Positions 51,327 to 62,409 of a stretch of DNA of 64,000 bases are shown here, piece after piece. Position 1 is the stretch's first letter. The number at the start of each line of letters is the position of its first letter. Made by a program: the position numbers and the translations under genes. The notes beneath the pieces are model-generated. The model saw only the letters and a list, made by a program, of their open reading frames with translations. It ran no database searches and was not told the origin of the DNA. This DNA is from Palaemon carinicauda (lineage: Eukaryota > Arthropoda > Malacostraca > Decapoda > Palaemonidae): NCBI RefSeq assembly GCF_036898095.1, contig NC_090739.1, positions 103,337,258 through 103,401,257 of the forward strand, given 5' to 3'.

Positions 51327-53155
51327 TTATGGATTATTTCTGGAAGACGTCTTGGGTGAGGTCTTCCCATTAGCAGTTTTTAATCTAACATTATTACTTG
51401 TAGGTTTCTTCAGAGATGGTCTTGTTATGTTGGGTTTTACGTTGGAGTTTTTCTTTGTATCTTTTTTATATATTTGTTGAGGGGGATGGTGGACCTCAAC
51501 TTGAATTTCTGATTCATTTAAATTGTCTTCTGGTTGATCGCCAACATCAACAGACAAAACATCATATTTATTTGATGTCATAATTCTAGTATTTCTTATG
51601 GAAGGGGGTGAGAGAGATGGAGGTCTCTCTCTTTTACGATTAATAGGTTGCAAGTTACCAGGTTTTTGTACCTTCCCCACTACAGGTACACCTGATAACT
51701 TGGTGTCAGGTGGAATCTCCATTAAATCAGGCAAGGATATGGCCTGGGAGAGGTTAGTACTATCCTTTGTAATGGGGGACAAAGGTTTGATAGTGGTGGG
51801 CAATGTCTTTTTGTTGATACTCAATGATAAATCTTTAGGAGGAGATGTTCTTGTCTTATGCAGCACTTTATCAATAGATTGTGAATTCCTTTTTCGAGAA
51901 CTACCTACAGTAGTAGGTGGGTGAGATGATTCCCGAGGAACTTTTTCTCCTGTTTTTAATGTTTTTGCATAAGTATTAGATTTATTTAATAATCTCTTGG
52001 CATGCCCCACGCTTACATGTTCAATAATTGATTTATTGAGGGCAGCCTCTTCTAACTTATAAAACTGGCAGCTCCTATCATTAGATTTATGATTAGAGTT
52101 GCAGTTTAAGCACCTTGCCTCAAGTGTACAATCCCCATGATAAATTTTGGAGCAAGTATTACAAATTATTTCATTATTGCAAACTTTGGAAGGATGTCCA
52201 AATTTAAAGCAATTATAACATTGCAGTGGCTTCTGCTTAAAAGGTTGAACTCTGATCCTTTCGTTTTCTATGTCTATGTGGAAAGGTACATCAGCATCCT
52301 GGAAAGTAAGAACAATCATTGATGTTCCAGGTACTTTATGTACTTTCCACACTGATAGGGGACACATGGCCAATATCTCCTCTTCAGTAAATTCATACAG
52401 ATCCCTATTAAAAACCACTCCCCTTCCATAGCTAAAGTTTAGATGGGGTTTGATGTCCAATTTTATATCATCATTTACTGTCTTCAAATTAGACAGTATA
52501 ATAGACTGTGTGTATGACTTGGCCTTTATCAAGAAACTTTTCTTCCCAAATCGAGATATATCTCCAGGTGCGATCGTACCTACCTTCCTCTGAAGAAATT
52601 TGCATACAGTATCTTGAAATAATTTTCCGTACCTCCTACAGATTGAGCAAGAAGCCACATTGGTGGTTTTGGCTTTCTTTGGGATGGTATATCTGCCTCT
52701 ATATCTTTATCAGCCCAGTCTGCTGGTCTGTAGACATCCAGATCTTTAGGTGCCCCATCACACAGAGCACCCTTAACATTCATATCACCTACTTTAATAT
52801 CAACAATGTTACAACTTGCATTAAATGCTTCCTCGTGACAATTAAATGATAACCAAGATTCCCAATTATCATCTTGAAGTTTCATTCTAATTTCATTTAT
52901 TGATCCGTAACACTCAAATATTTTATGTAGCACATCATAATTAGCTTCTAAAGGGATTTGGGTAACGTGCAGGACTTTCAGTTTTCCTGTGTTGCCCAAA
53001 TTACCCTTTTTCCGAGTGTTTAAAGAATAGTCCTTTTTAGTTCCTACGTCGTCAACGGAGTTTTCTTTAAATGAATTGCCAGAGGTCGTCAACAGTGCCG
53101 GGGGCGAGTCAGCATATCCAGGGGAGGTGGGGTCATTTTCACAAGATTCCATCAT
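51327..53155 (-). pseudogene. I-type LINE ORF1: RNA-binding protein with RRM-like domain and CCHC knuckles
   Basis: ORF1 proteins of LINEs bind the element RNA. Start ATG at 53,155 (MMESCENDPTSPG). Residues about 60-135 look like an RRM fold (KVLHVTQIPLEANYDVLHKI, SINEIRMKLQDDNWESWLSF). A frameshift lies in the 79-bp overlap of the two frames (52,580-52,658). The second frame carries another RRM-like stretch (KSFLIKAKSYTQSIILSNL), a CCHC knuckle CYNCFKFGHPSKVC, a second Cys cluster (CNTCSKIYHGDCTLEARCLN) and a basic, Ser/Pro-rich tail. It stops 15 bp before ORF2 starts, a close spacing that suggests coupled translation. One frameshift makes this copy defective. Confidence 0.85.
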
Positions 53156-53830
53156 AAAAAAAGAAGAGAGAAGAGTGATTTTTTGAAGTTTGATTTACCT
53201 GCTTGAGAACATTAAGGCATCACATGTTGGAAAGGAGATTTACTCTCTCCACTACCGGCACAGTGAGAGTATACTTCCCAGATGGTCCACTCCATACCCT
53301 ACCCGAAGGATAGCATCAAAACAGATATAGAGGCACAGGTGTAAGCTGAACCCGCCTGTTAGGACTGAGACCAAGAAACTATGGAATCATCCTCCCCATA
53401 TCTGTAATGACGGGCTTCCGGCCAAAAGCCGAGAGTCCTACCCCAAGCGTTGGATCCCCCTGGATTCCGAAGACCCAACACTTGAGAATAGTTCCGCCAA
53501 AAAGGTCCAAACCATCTTCGGGATGGCTGAGATCATCCAATACTCTCACATATAGCTTTGAGCACAAACACCTCCCAACCATGACACCCTTCCCATTCAT
53601 CAAAGCAGGCAGCAATACCGGATGTAGAAACATCCGCCCAAGTGGCAATAATAGATGTAGAAACATCCATGCCATAAAAAGAGAAAAAAAATAATAAACA
53701 CACATATATATGTAAATATATACATATACATATGGGAAATTTTACTCATAGGGTTGGGACAGCAACATGAAGGAAAGTTTATAATATTAGGAGAAGGTTG
53801 AAGCCATATAAAGAGTTAGAAAAAGATGAA
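53156..53830 (-). other. I-type LINE 5' UTR
   Basis: Leader between the structured 5' end and ORF1. A 108-codon minus-strand frame (53,379-53,705) looks incidental. A short AT-rich purine/pyrimidine stretch lies near 53,700. No promoter motif could be assigned. Confidence 0.6.
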
Positions 53831-53831
53831 A

Positions 53832-53971
53832 GAGAGAAATTTAGATTCGAACTGGGGGAGCAATTTCCCCAAGTTCGAGAGCCCTCTTGCCCGTCACCAA
53901 GTTTCAGCACGGGAATGAAATGCCGTGCTGAAGCTCAATGACTTCATCAAGGCATTCTCTCATTAAGAGGG
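53832..53971 (-). ncRNA. Candidate HDV-like ribozyme at the I-type LINE 5' end
   Basis: On the sense (minus) strand the 5' end can pair in HDV order. P1 is CCCTCTT (53,971-53,965) with AAGAGGG (53,888-53,882). J1/2 is AAT. P2 is GAGAGAA (53,961-53,955) with TTCTCTC (53,838-53,832). P3 is GCC (53,953-53,951) with GGC (53,891-53,889), directly abutting the P1 3' strand. P4 is TCGAACT plus GGGG (53,878-53,867) with CCCC plus AGTTCGA (53,858-53,847). ATCTAAAT forms J4/2, with a possible catalytic C at 53,844. L3 is unusually long and holds an extra 10-bp hairpin. The first two P1 bases overlap the target duplication and base 1 is C, not G. Folded by eye only. Confidence 0.35.
53903..53932 (-). 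other. Perfect 10-bp hairpin in LINE 5' UTR
   Basis: TTCAGCACGG and CCGTGCTGAA pair perfectly around a 10-nt loop, within the first 70 nt of the LINE transcript. Confidence 0.75.
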
Positions 53972-53982
53972 ACCAATGGAGA
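53970..53982. repeat. 13-bp target-site duplication, right copy
   Basis: GGACCAATGGAGA, identical to 47,730-47,742. Confidence 0.9.
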
Positions 53983-55116
53983 AGGTTTCCATGCTCCTGT
54001 GGGTTACGTCTTTCAGGTAGTGGGCTGTGAAGGTCGTCCGACGCTTCCCCACGCCCGCTTGCAATACCTGTGCCACAGAAAAATTTTCCTTGAACGCCAG
54101 AGACGTTGCAATGCCTCTGACGTCATGAGCTCTGGGTCGGTTGGACAGAGGAGGATCTGGATATAGAGCGTATTCGATTACTTTCCTTATCCAGGAGGAA
54201 ATAGTATTCCTCGTGACCTTCCCCGTGCTGACAAAAAGTGCTTGTACACGGGGCGAGCTTTTGCTGTTCTTTTTAAGTAACACCTAAAACTTCTCACTGG
54301 ACATAGTAACAGTTGGTCTGGATCTTCAGTTGCAGAACAAAGACTCTCTATCTGAAATAGGCAAAACCTGGAGTCCGGCACACCCAGATTTTGAGTCTTA
54401 GCTACAAACTCAAGGACGAAGTTGAGGATTACTTCCCCCCATCTCCTAGAGTGGGAGACATTAGCAGATAGACCATGAAGTTCGCTGAATCTCATGGCCG
54501 AAGCCAAAGCGAGCAGGGACACCGTCTTCCACGTGAGGTGGCGATCCGAGGCCTGGCGTATTGGTTCATAGGGGAAGCCCTTCAGAGACCTGAGGACCCG
54601 AACCACGTTCCACGGGGGAGGTCTTAGCTCTGGCTGGGGGCAAGTAAGCTCTTAACTGCGTATGAGCAAAGAAAATTCCAACGAGGAGGAAATATCGACT
54701 CCTTTCAGTCTATAGGCGAGACTCAAGGCTGAGCGGTAGCCGTTGACTGCCGAGACCGAGAGAAGCTTTTCTTCCTGAATGTATACAAGAAACTCCGCTA
54801 TGGTTGGAACAGAGGCATTGAGGGGAGAGATACCCCTTCCATGACACCAACCACATAAAACTGACCACTTTGCCTGGTAGACTGCCTCTGTGGATCTCCT
54901 AAGGTGTCTAGCCATTCTTTTCGCAACTGGTTGCGAAAAGCCTCTCTGTGTGAGGAGGTGCTGGATAGTCTCCAGGAGTGAAGTCGAAGCGAGGCTACGG
55001 CTTTGTGAAAGATGTTGGTATGTGGTTGTTTGTGGAGGTCGTGTTGTGGAGGAAGCTCCCTCGGGATCTCTGTGAGGAGATGCAGAAGGTCCGGGAACCA
55101 TTCTATGTGATGCCAT
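53970..55116 (-). pseudogene. DIRS C tyrosine recombinase (split by the LINE)
   Basis: Starts at ATG 55,116 (MASHRMVPGPSASPHRDPEG) in an alternative frame inside the RT/RNase H ORF. Core-binding part: AVYQAKWSVLCGWCHGRG, IAEFLVYIQEEKLLSVSAV, NGYRSALSLAYRLKGVDISS. A TAA at 54,652-54,654 replaces a Tyr codon (LLIRS, stop, ELTCPQ; B has LLIRSYELNCPQ). The catalytic part is WKTVSLLALASAMRFSELHG (first Arg) and a frameshift near 54,250. RPRAHDVRGIATSLAF (HxxR) and TAHYLKDVTHR with the nucleophile Tyr follow. The LINE interrupts after FSIGP; the last codons are at 47,699-47,742. Damaged, but the active-site residues are intact. Confidence 0.85.
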
Positions 55117-56934
55117 AGCGGAGCTATGAGGGTCATTTGCAAATTGTTACTTGCTCGTACCTGGTTGAGGACTTTTCTCATCAGACAGAACGGGGGAAAC
55201 GCGTAAGCGTCCAGGTTTATCCACCGTTGTTGAAAAGCATCTTGCCAAAGAGCTTGGGGATCCGGGACAGGGGAGCAGTACAATGGGAGCCTGAAATTCA
55301 GGGCCGTTGCGAACAGATCCACCGTCGGGGAACCTCACAAAGTCAGGACTTTGTTGGCTGTCAGAGGATTCAAAGACCACTCGGTGACAACTATCTGAGT
55401 CGCTCTGCTCAGCTTGTCTGCTAGCACATTCCGCTTGCCCGGAATGAAGCGAGCTGATAGAGTCACCGAGTTGTCTTCTGCCCATCTGAGTAACTCTACT
55501 GCAAGATGGCACAGCTGCTGCGAAAAGGTACCGCCCTTTTTGCTAGATAAGCTAATACCGTGGTGTTGTCGCTCATCAGCACCCCGGAGTGCTCCGCCAG
55601 GACCTGGTGGAACTCTTTGAGGGCCAGAAAGGCTGCCCTCATCTCTAAGAGATTTATATGCTGGTACCTTTCTGATTCGGACCATTGGCCGGAGGTGTAA
55701 TGGTGTAGCACGTGAGCACCCCACCCTTCTTTTGATGCGTCTGAAAACAGCATCAATTCCGGGGGAGAGATATGATCAACACCTTTGCAGAGGTTCTGCT
55801 CCGCCAGTCACCACCTGAGGTCAGACTTCCTCTAGCCCTATGCGGACTAGGTGATCCCGGGAATCGGAGTGCTGTTTCCATTGGGATTTTAGTCGCCACT
55901 GGAGGGATCTCATCCTGAGGCGACTGTCGGGTCAGGGAAGAGAGGTGACCGAGAAGGAGAAGCCAATCCTGCGCCGGGAGCTCTTCCCGACTGAGGAAGA
56001 CCTGTGCTATCTACCTCAGTCTCTGGATCCTTTCGTCTGATGGAAATGCTTAGTGCCTTAGGGTGTCTAATTGCATGGCTAGGTAAACCAGTTCTCGAGA
56101 GGGGAGCTGTTGAGACTTCTCGAGGTTTACCACGATCCCCAGATCCTGGCAAAACCTTAGAAGCTCGTCTCGGTGGCGGAGAAGGGCCGCCTCTGAGTCT
56201 ACCAAAATCAGCCAGTCGTCCAAGTATCTTAGGAGACGGATGCCGACTCTGTGAGCCCAAGATGATACTAGGACAAAAAGTCTCATGAATACCTGGGGTG
56301 CTGTGGAAAGACCGAAACACAGCACCCTGAACTGGTAATGCTTCCGATTGAACATGAATCTCAGATACTTCCTGGAAGACGGATGAATTGGGATCTGGAA
56401 GAATGCGTCCTTCAGATCTAGAGTGCACATGAAGTCCAGAGGTCTTATCGCTTGTCTGACTGTGTCGGCCGTCTTCATCCTGAAAGGTGTCTGTTCGACA
56501 AACCTGTTCAGGGCCGAGAGGTCGAGGACTGGTCTCCAGCCTCCAGACGCCTTTTTCACAAGAGTGTGTCGACTGTAGAAGCCTGGGGACCCGTCGAGGA
56601 CCTCCTGGAGAGTGTCCTTCTCCAACATGGACTGGACTTCTGCCCTGAGGGCAAACTCCTGTGCGGATCCCTTCGTACAGGAGTTCAATGGTATCGGCAC
56701 TCGAGTCAGTGGGGGGGGGGAGAGCGTGAACAGGATACGATACCCTGAACAAATCACCTCGACCGTCCAGGGTTCGGCCCCGTGGTAAAGCCGATACCCT
56801 GAACGAATCACCTCGACCGTCCAGGGTTCGGCCCCGTGGTAAAGCCGATACCCTGAATGAATCACCTCGACCGTCCAGGGTTCGGCCCCGTGGTAAAGCC
56901 CCCTCTGCCAGCGGCTTTGCAGGCATCCCCCCAC
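54798..56934 (-). pseudogene. DIRS C reverse transcriptase / RNase H
   Basis: A 294-codon frame (56,934-56,050) carries the RT: LEKDTLQEVLDGSPGFYSRH, SGGWRPVLDLSALNRFVEQ, MCTLDLKDAFFQIPIHPSSR, YQFRVLCFGLSTAPQVF, catalytic RLLRYLDDWLILVDS and DLGIVVNLEKS. A frameshift near 56,050 is followed by the connection. RNase H lies at 55,756-55,335: LMLFSDASKEGWGAHVLHH, HINLLEMRAAFLALKEF, VLMSDNTTVLAYL, with a one-base shift near 55,540, then SARFIPGKRNVLADKLSRA. The final frame (55,322-54,798) ends SMPLFQP and overlaps the recombinase by 319 bp, exactly as in B. The N-terminal end contains a threefold 54-bp repeat. Confidence 0.85.
56739..56900 (-). repeat. Three tandem 54-bp units in DIRS C RT N-terminus
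   Basis: Units at 56,739-56,792, 56,793-56,846 and 56,847-56,900 differ by one or two bases. Each encodes 18 residues of the form GLYHGAEPWTVEVIxSGY, so the reading frame is kept. B has a single equivalent (39,795-39,850 region). Confidence 0.95.
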
Positions 56935-56962
56935 AGGTGGACAAATGGGAGGATTGCCTGTC

Positions 56963-59496
56963 TTATTGGGACCAGCCTCGGCCAGATCCCTGCTGTTTTG
57001 GGTCTCTAGCCCTTTTCGGCTGTGGGTTCTGCTGTGCTTTCCACTGTGGCTGAGAGGGGTAAGGTCTCGCTGTTAAGGCCTTTTGGATGAGGGAGTCCTG
57101 ACTGGACTTCCTCCACCTCTCTGCCACCCGCTCGACATCCTCAGGATGGAACAAAGAATTGCCCTCGAAAGGAGCATTTCTCAGACTCGCTACTTCGGCC
57201 TGAGGGAGATGTCTATAGAGCTTTCCTATGACGGCATCCCTCCTCTTCAGGATAGTGTTGGCCCAAAGGTTCACTACCTGATGAGAGAGGAACTCGATGG
57301 CCCGAATGCCGGAGAAAAGTAAAGTCTCCAAAGACTTCCTGGAGGACTCCCGAGACAGGTCTTTAGACCGCATCAGTTGTCCTTAAGATCCTAAACAGGA
57401 ATCCAGCCACGAAATAGCTTGCATGGCATACTTCTCCACCTTTTCCTGGTTTAGGATTTCAGAGGCCAAAGAGGAGACAGGAAGTCCCTAGAGTTTCTCG
57501 AAGGGGATGGCCTTCGGGAGTGCCTCTATAGAGTGGTTGAGAGGCAGCGTTGTAAGGGATTCTCAGAGGATCTCGTAGTACTTCCTCTGAAACACATTCA
57601 GAGGAGGTAAGAGCTTGGAGGACGAGTTGGAGCGGAGAGAAGAGGTGGAACCAGTTGCCTGAGAGACAGACTTCTGTTTGGCACTCTTCAACCCCTTTGA
57701 CCAGGGCAAAGCTGCACTGGTCTTATGAGGTTTCTGAGTGCCATAGAACTGGTCAAGAACAGTTTCTTTTCCATCTAGAGGGGCTGCCGATGGACCTAGA
57801 AGTCCATCGATGGAACGGATGCAGGCTAGAACCTGCCAGAAGGCGTGTTCCGACTCCTTCCTCTCCTCCTCTGTAAGCTTAGGGCTAGCGGCTGCTGGCA
57901 GAGCGTTGTCCTCGAGATCGCTCTGCCCTTCCATGTCCAAGCTCTCATCCATAGGAACCTGGCGTGGGTCGAAGTCGTCAACTGCATCGACTGGGGATAG
58001 GGAGACTACCGGGGAGGTGCTTGTTTCCGGCTGCCTGGGAGGCTGTGAGGAAAAAAAGCCTGGCCGAGGATTTAGGAATTGTGAACAAATCCTTCGGTTC
58101 CCTCCTACGAGGCTGGTGATCCTCTGTCCCCAAGAGCCTAGAGGATTCCGTCGGCTTACGGGTGGAAGGTAAGTCCATTGCCGTACGGGACAAATCCTGT
58201 CCGGTCGCATGTCGTGCCTCATTAGACACTATCTCGACCAGTAAAGAAGGGAGGGAGTCTCCATTTTAAGTAACCCTATCCTCCTTGGGGGCTGGAGGAT
58301 GAATCCTTTTCCATTCCCCCTTTGACCTGGCCTGTGGCATCTTGAACTGCAGGGGGCTACCCTGAGGTTCATACCTAATCTCCTTCAGAGGTCTTTTGCG
58401 AGGGGATGATCGTTTCCCCTTGCCTGTGCGAGAACTTCCGACCTCCTCTAGGATCGGAGGGAGGAGAGGACCCAGGAAGAGAGGAGGCAACAAGGGAATC
58501 CTAGGTATATCACCAAAGGACTGGGAGCGGGGAACGACTCCCTTCATGGCTTGGCGCACTACATTAAATAAGTTGCTAAGCCACGGGGGGTCACGGGCTC
58601 CTGTGGGACTAGGGGCAAGGTCCTTAAGAAAGGACTGCTCCCTGGGTAGGTTCCCTAACCCTCTTGTCCAATGGAGGCTTCCCTACAGGCAAGATAGGCA
58701 TAGGCCTACCCTTAAGGATAGGATCTGGGCTCGGTCGCCAAGATGATCGTGCGCTCTTGCGCCGAACTGTTGGTAGGCGGAAGGGGGCTCGCGCGCGCGC
58801 CTCTCCCGATTGTGAGCACCTTTTTCGCGTTCCTGGAGCACGAGGTTGCTCGCGCGCATGGCGCGCAGTGTGTTGTTCGTGCGCATGGTGCGCAACAGGG
58901 GAGGAAAGTTCGCCTGAAGGAGAACTACGCTTATAACAAGGTTCTCTTTCCGCCCCTGGAGGAGAACCTAAAGCGTAAGGAGATTGCTGATGCACAGAGG
59001 CAACCTTCTCTCACAAACAAGAGATATGTTCCCCCGAGGGGGAAGCTCGCCTTGGAGAGAGCCCTGCCACTGCCCCTGGTGGGTTAGCTAACTCCTCGGC
59101 ATTGGAACCAGACCCAAGGTCTGGCAAGGAACAGGCGCTCCCTGGAGGAAGAGAAGGAGCCGACTCACTAGGGGAGCCGTCATCCTCGTCTGTCCCCCAG
59201 GGTTGACCTGAAGTCACAAGCCCTGCGCTACTGCTCGACCATACCCCAGAAGGGCCTGGTCGAGGATTAGCTTCGGGCAGAGATTTGGGCGTAGAGGAAG
59301 CAGAAGCCCGCAATTTCTTCAATTTTGAGGAAGACCCCGAAAGTGAAGATTCGCGTTTAGACTTCTTCTTACGCGCAAATCTCTCCCACTGGGAGGCAGG
59401 CCACTCCCTACACTTGGAACAGGTGTTGTCCCGCAAACACTGAGTTCCCCAGCAAGCCGGGCATAAAAGATGTGGATCTGTCTCCAAGGACGACAT
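56963..59496 (-). pseudogene. DIRS C Gag-like ORF1 (frameshifted)
   Basis: Start ATG 59,496 (MSSLETDPHLLCPACWGTQC). The N-terminal zinc-ribbon-like cysteines (CPAC, then CSKC) are followed by EWPASQWERFARKKKSKRES and a Ser/Pro-rich region, ending at a stop at 59,011. The middle is split over frames, with an Arg/Ala/His-rich part at 58,683-58,900 and a Pro-rich part (IPRIPLLPPLFLGPLLPPIL, 58,480-58,510). Then come KESEHAFWQVLACIRSIDGL (57,810-57,870) and the C-terminal LLFSGIRAIEFLSHQVVNLW with DVERVAERWRKSSQDSLIQ to a stop at 56,963, next to the RT frame. Conserved blocks match B. Its function as structural protein is inferred from position. Confidence 0.7.
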
Positions 59497-59639
59497 GAAG
59501 GTGCCACAGCGGCGGCCCTCAATCCCAGGACATGTCAGCATAGCGAGACAAAAACCATACACACACCGACACACACAAAAGAAAAAGGAAAAGCAATAAA
59601 GTCAAGGCAGGTTGTTAATAGGAGAGAGGGAGACGGCAC

Positions 59640-59844
59640 GTCTACACTCTACCGAACCAAAAGTAAAAGTGGTTTCTCAACCGACAGGTGTGAGTGAGCG
59701 GGGTAGCTAGTCTACCCCAACCCCCTCCCGCTAACTAGCGGATGGGGTAATTATCCCTCACTAAAATTGTCTTGGCTGGTTTTCAGCGTTGCCGTAAGTA
59801 ATACCCTAATAAATAGCGAAGGTTTGTATCTGTGTCGGAACAAC
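59640..59844 (-). repeat. DIRS C inverted terminal repeat (5' end)
   Basis: Contains CCGCTAACTAGCGGATGGGG, AGTAATACCCTAATAAATAG and GGTTTGTATCTGTGTCGGAA, the same layout as the right end of B. Its inverted partner is missing at the left of C. Confidence 0.75.

Positions 59845-62319
<2,475 letters not shown>

Positions 62320-62406
<87 letters not shown>
62320..62406. repeat. (AT)n microsatellite at the satellite edge
   Basis: About 43 AT units directly abutting the first 337-bp satellite unit. Confidence 0.95.

Positions 62407-62409
<3 letters not shown>

Larger units (their letters stand above)
47743..53969 (-). mobile_element. I-type LINE, 6.2 kb, near full length
   Basis: Sense runs right to left: structured 5' UTR (53,969-53,156), ORF1 with RRM-like and CCHC domains, ORF2 with endonuclease, RT and RNase H, a short 3' UTR and a (TCAA)4 tail (TTGA on the + strand, 47,743-47,758). 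A 13-bp duplication flanks it. An RNase H domain after RT places it in the I superfamily (I, Nimb and relatives); the exact clade needs a tree. It is damaged by one stop, frameshifts and an internal deletion. Confidence 0.9.
47143..59844 (-). mobile_element. DIRS-like element C (interrupted by an I-type LINE; 3' repeat missing)
   Basis: Minus-strand DIRS with Gag (59,496-56,963), RT/RNase H (56,934-54,798) and recombinase (55,116-53,970, continued at 47,742-47,699). The 5' repeat lies at 59,640-59,844 and an internal complementary region at 47,143-47,213. The inverted repeat expected left of that region is absent: only about 80 bp of unrelated AT-rich DNA separates it from element A. The LINE at 47,743-53,969 splits the recombinase. 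Without the LINE the element would be about 6.5 kb. Confidence 0.85.

Noticed and set aside
53379..53705. 108-codon ORF in the LINE 5' UTR
   Set aside because: No domain, adjacent AT-rich repeats and a plus-strand shadow of similar length; probably chance.
53832..53971. Hammerhead ribozyme (TTGATGA ... GAAAC) in the I-type LINE 5' UTR
   Set aside because: The core lacks the C of CTGATGA and no stem III with a cleavage triplet could be placed; the HDV-like layout fits better.
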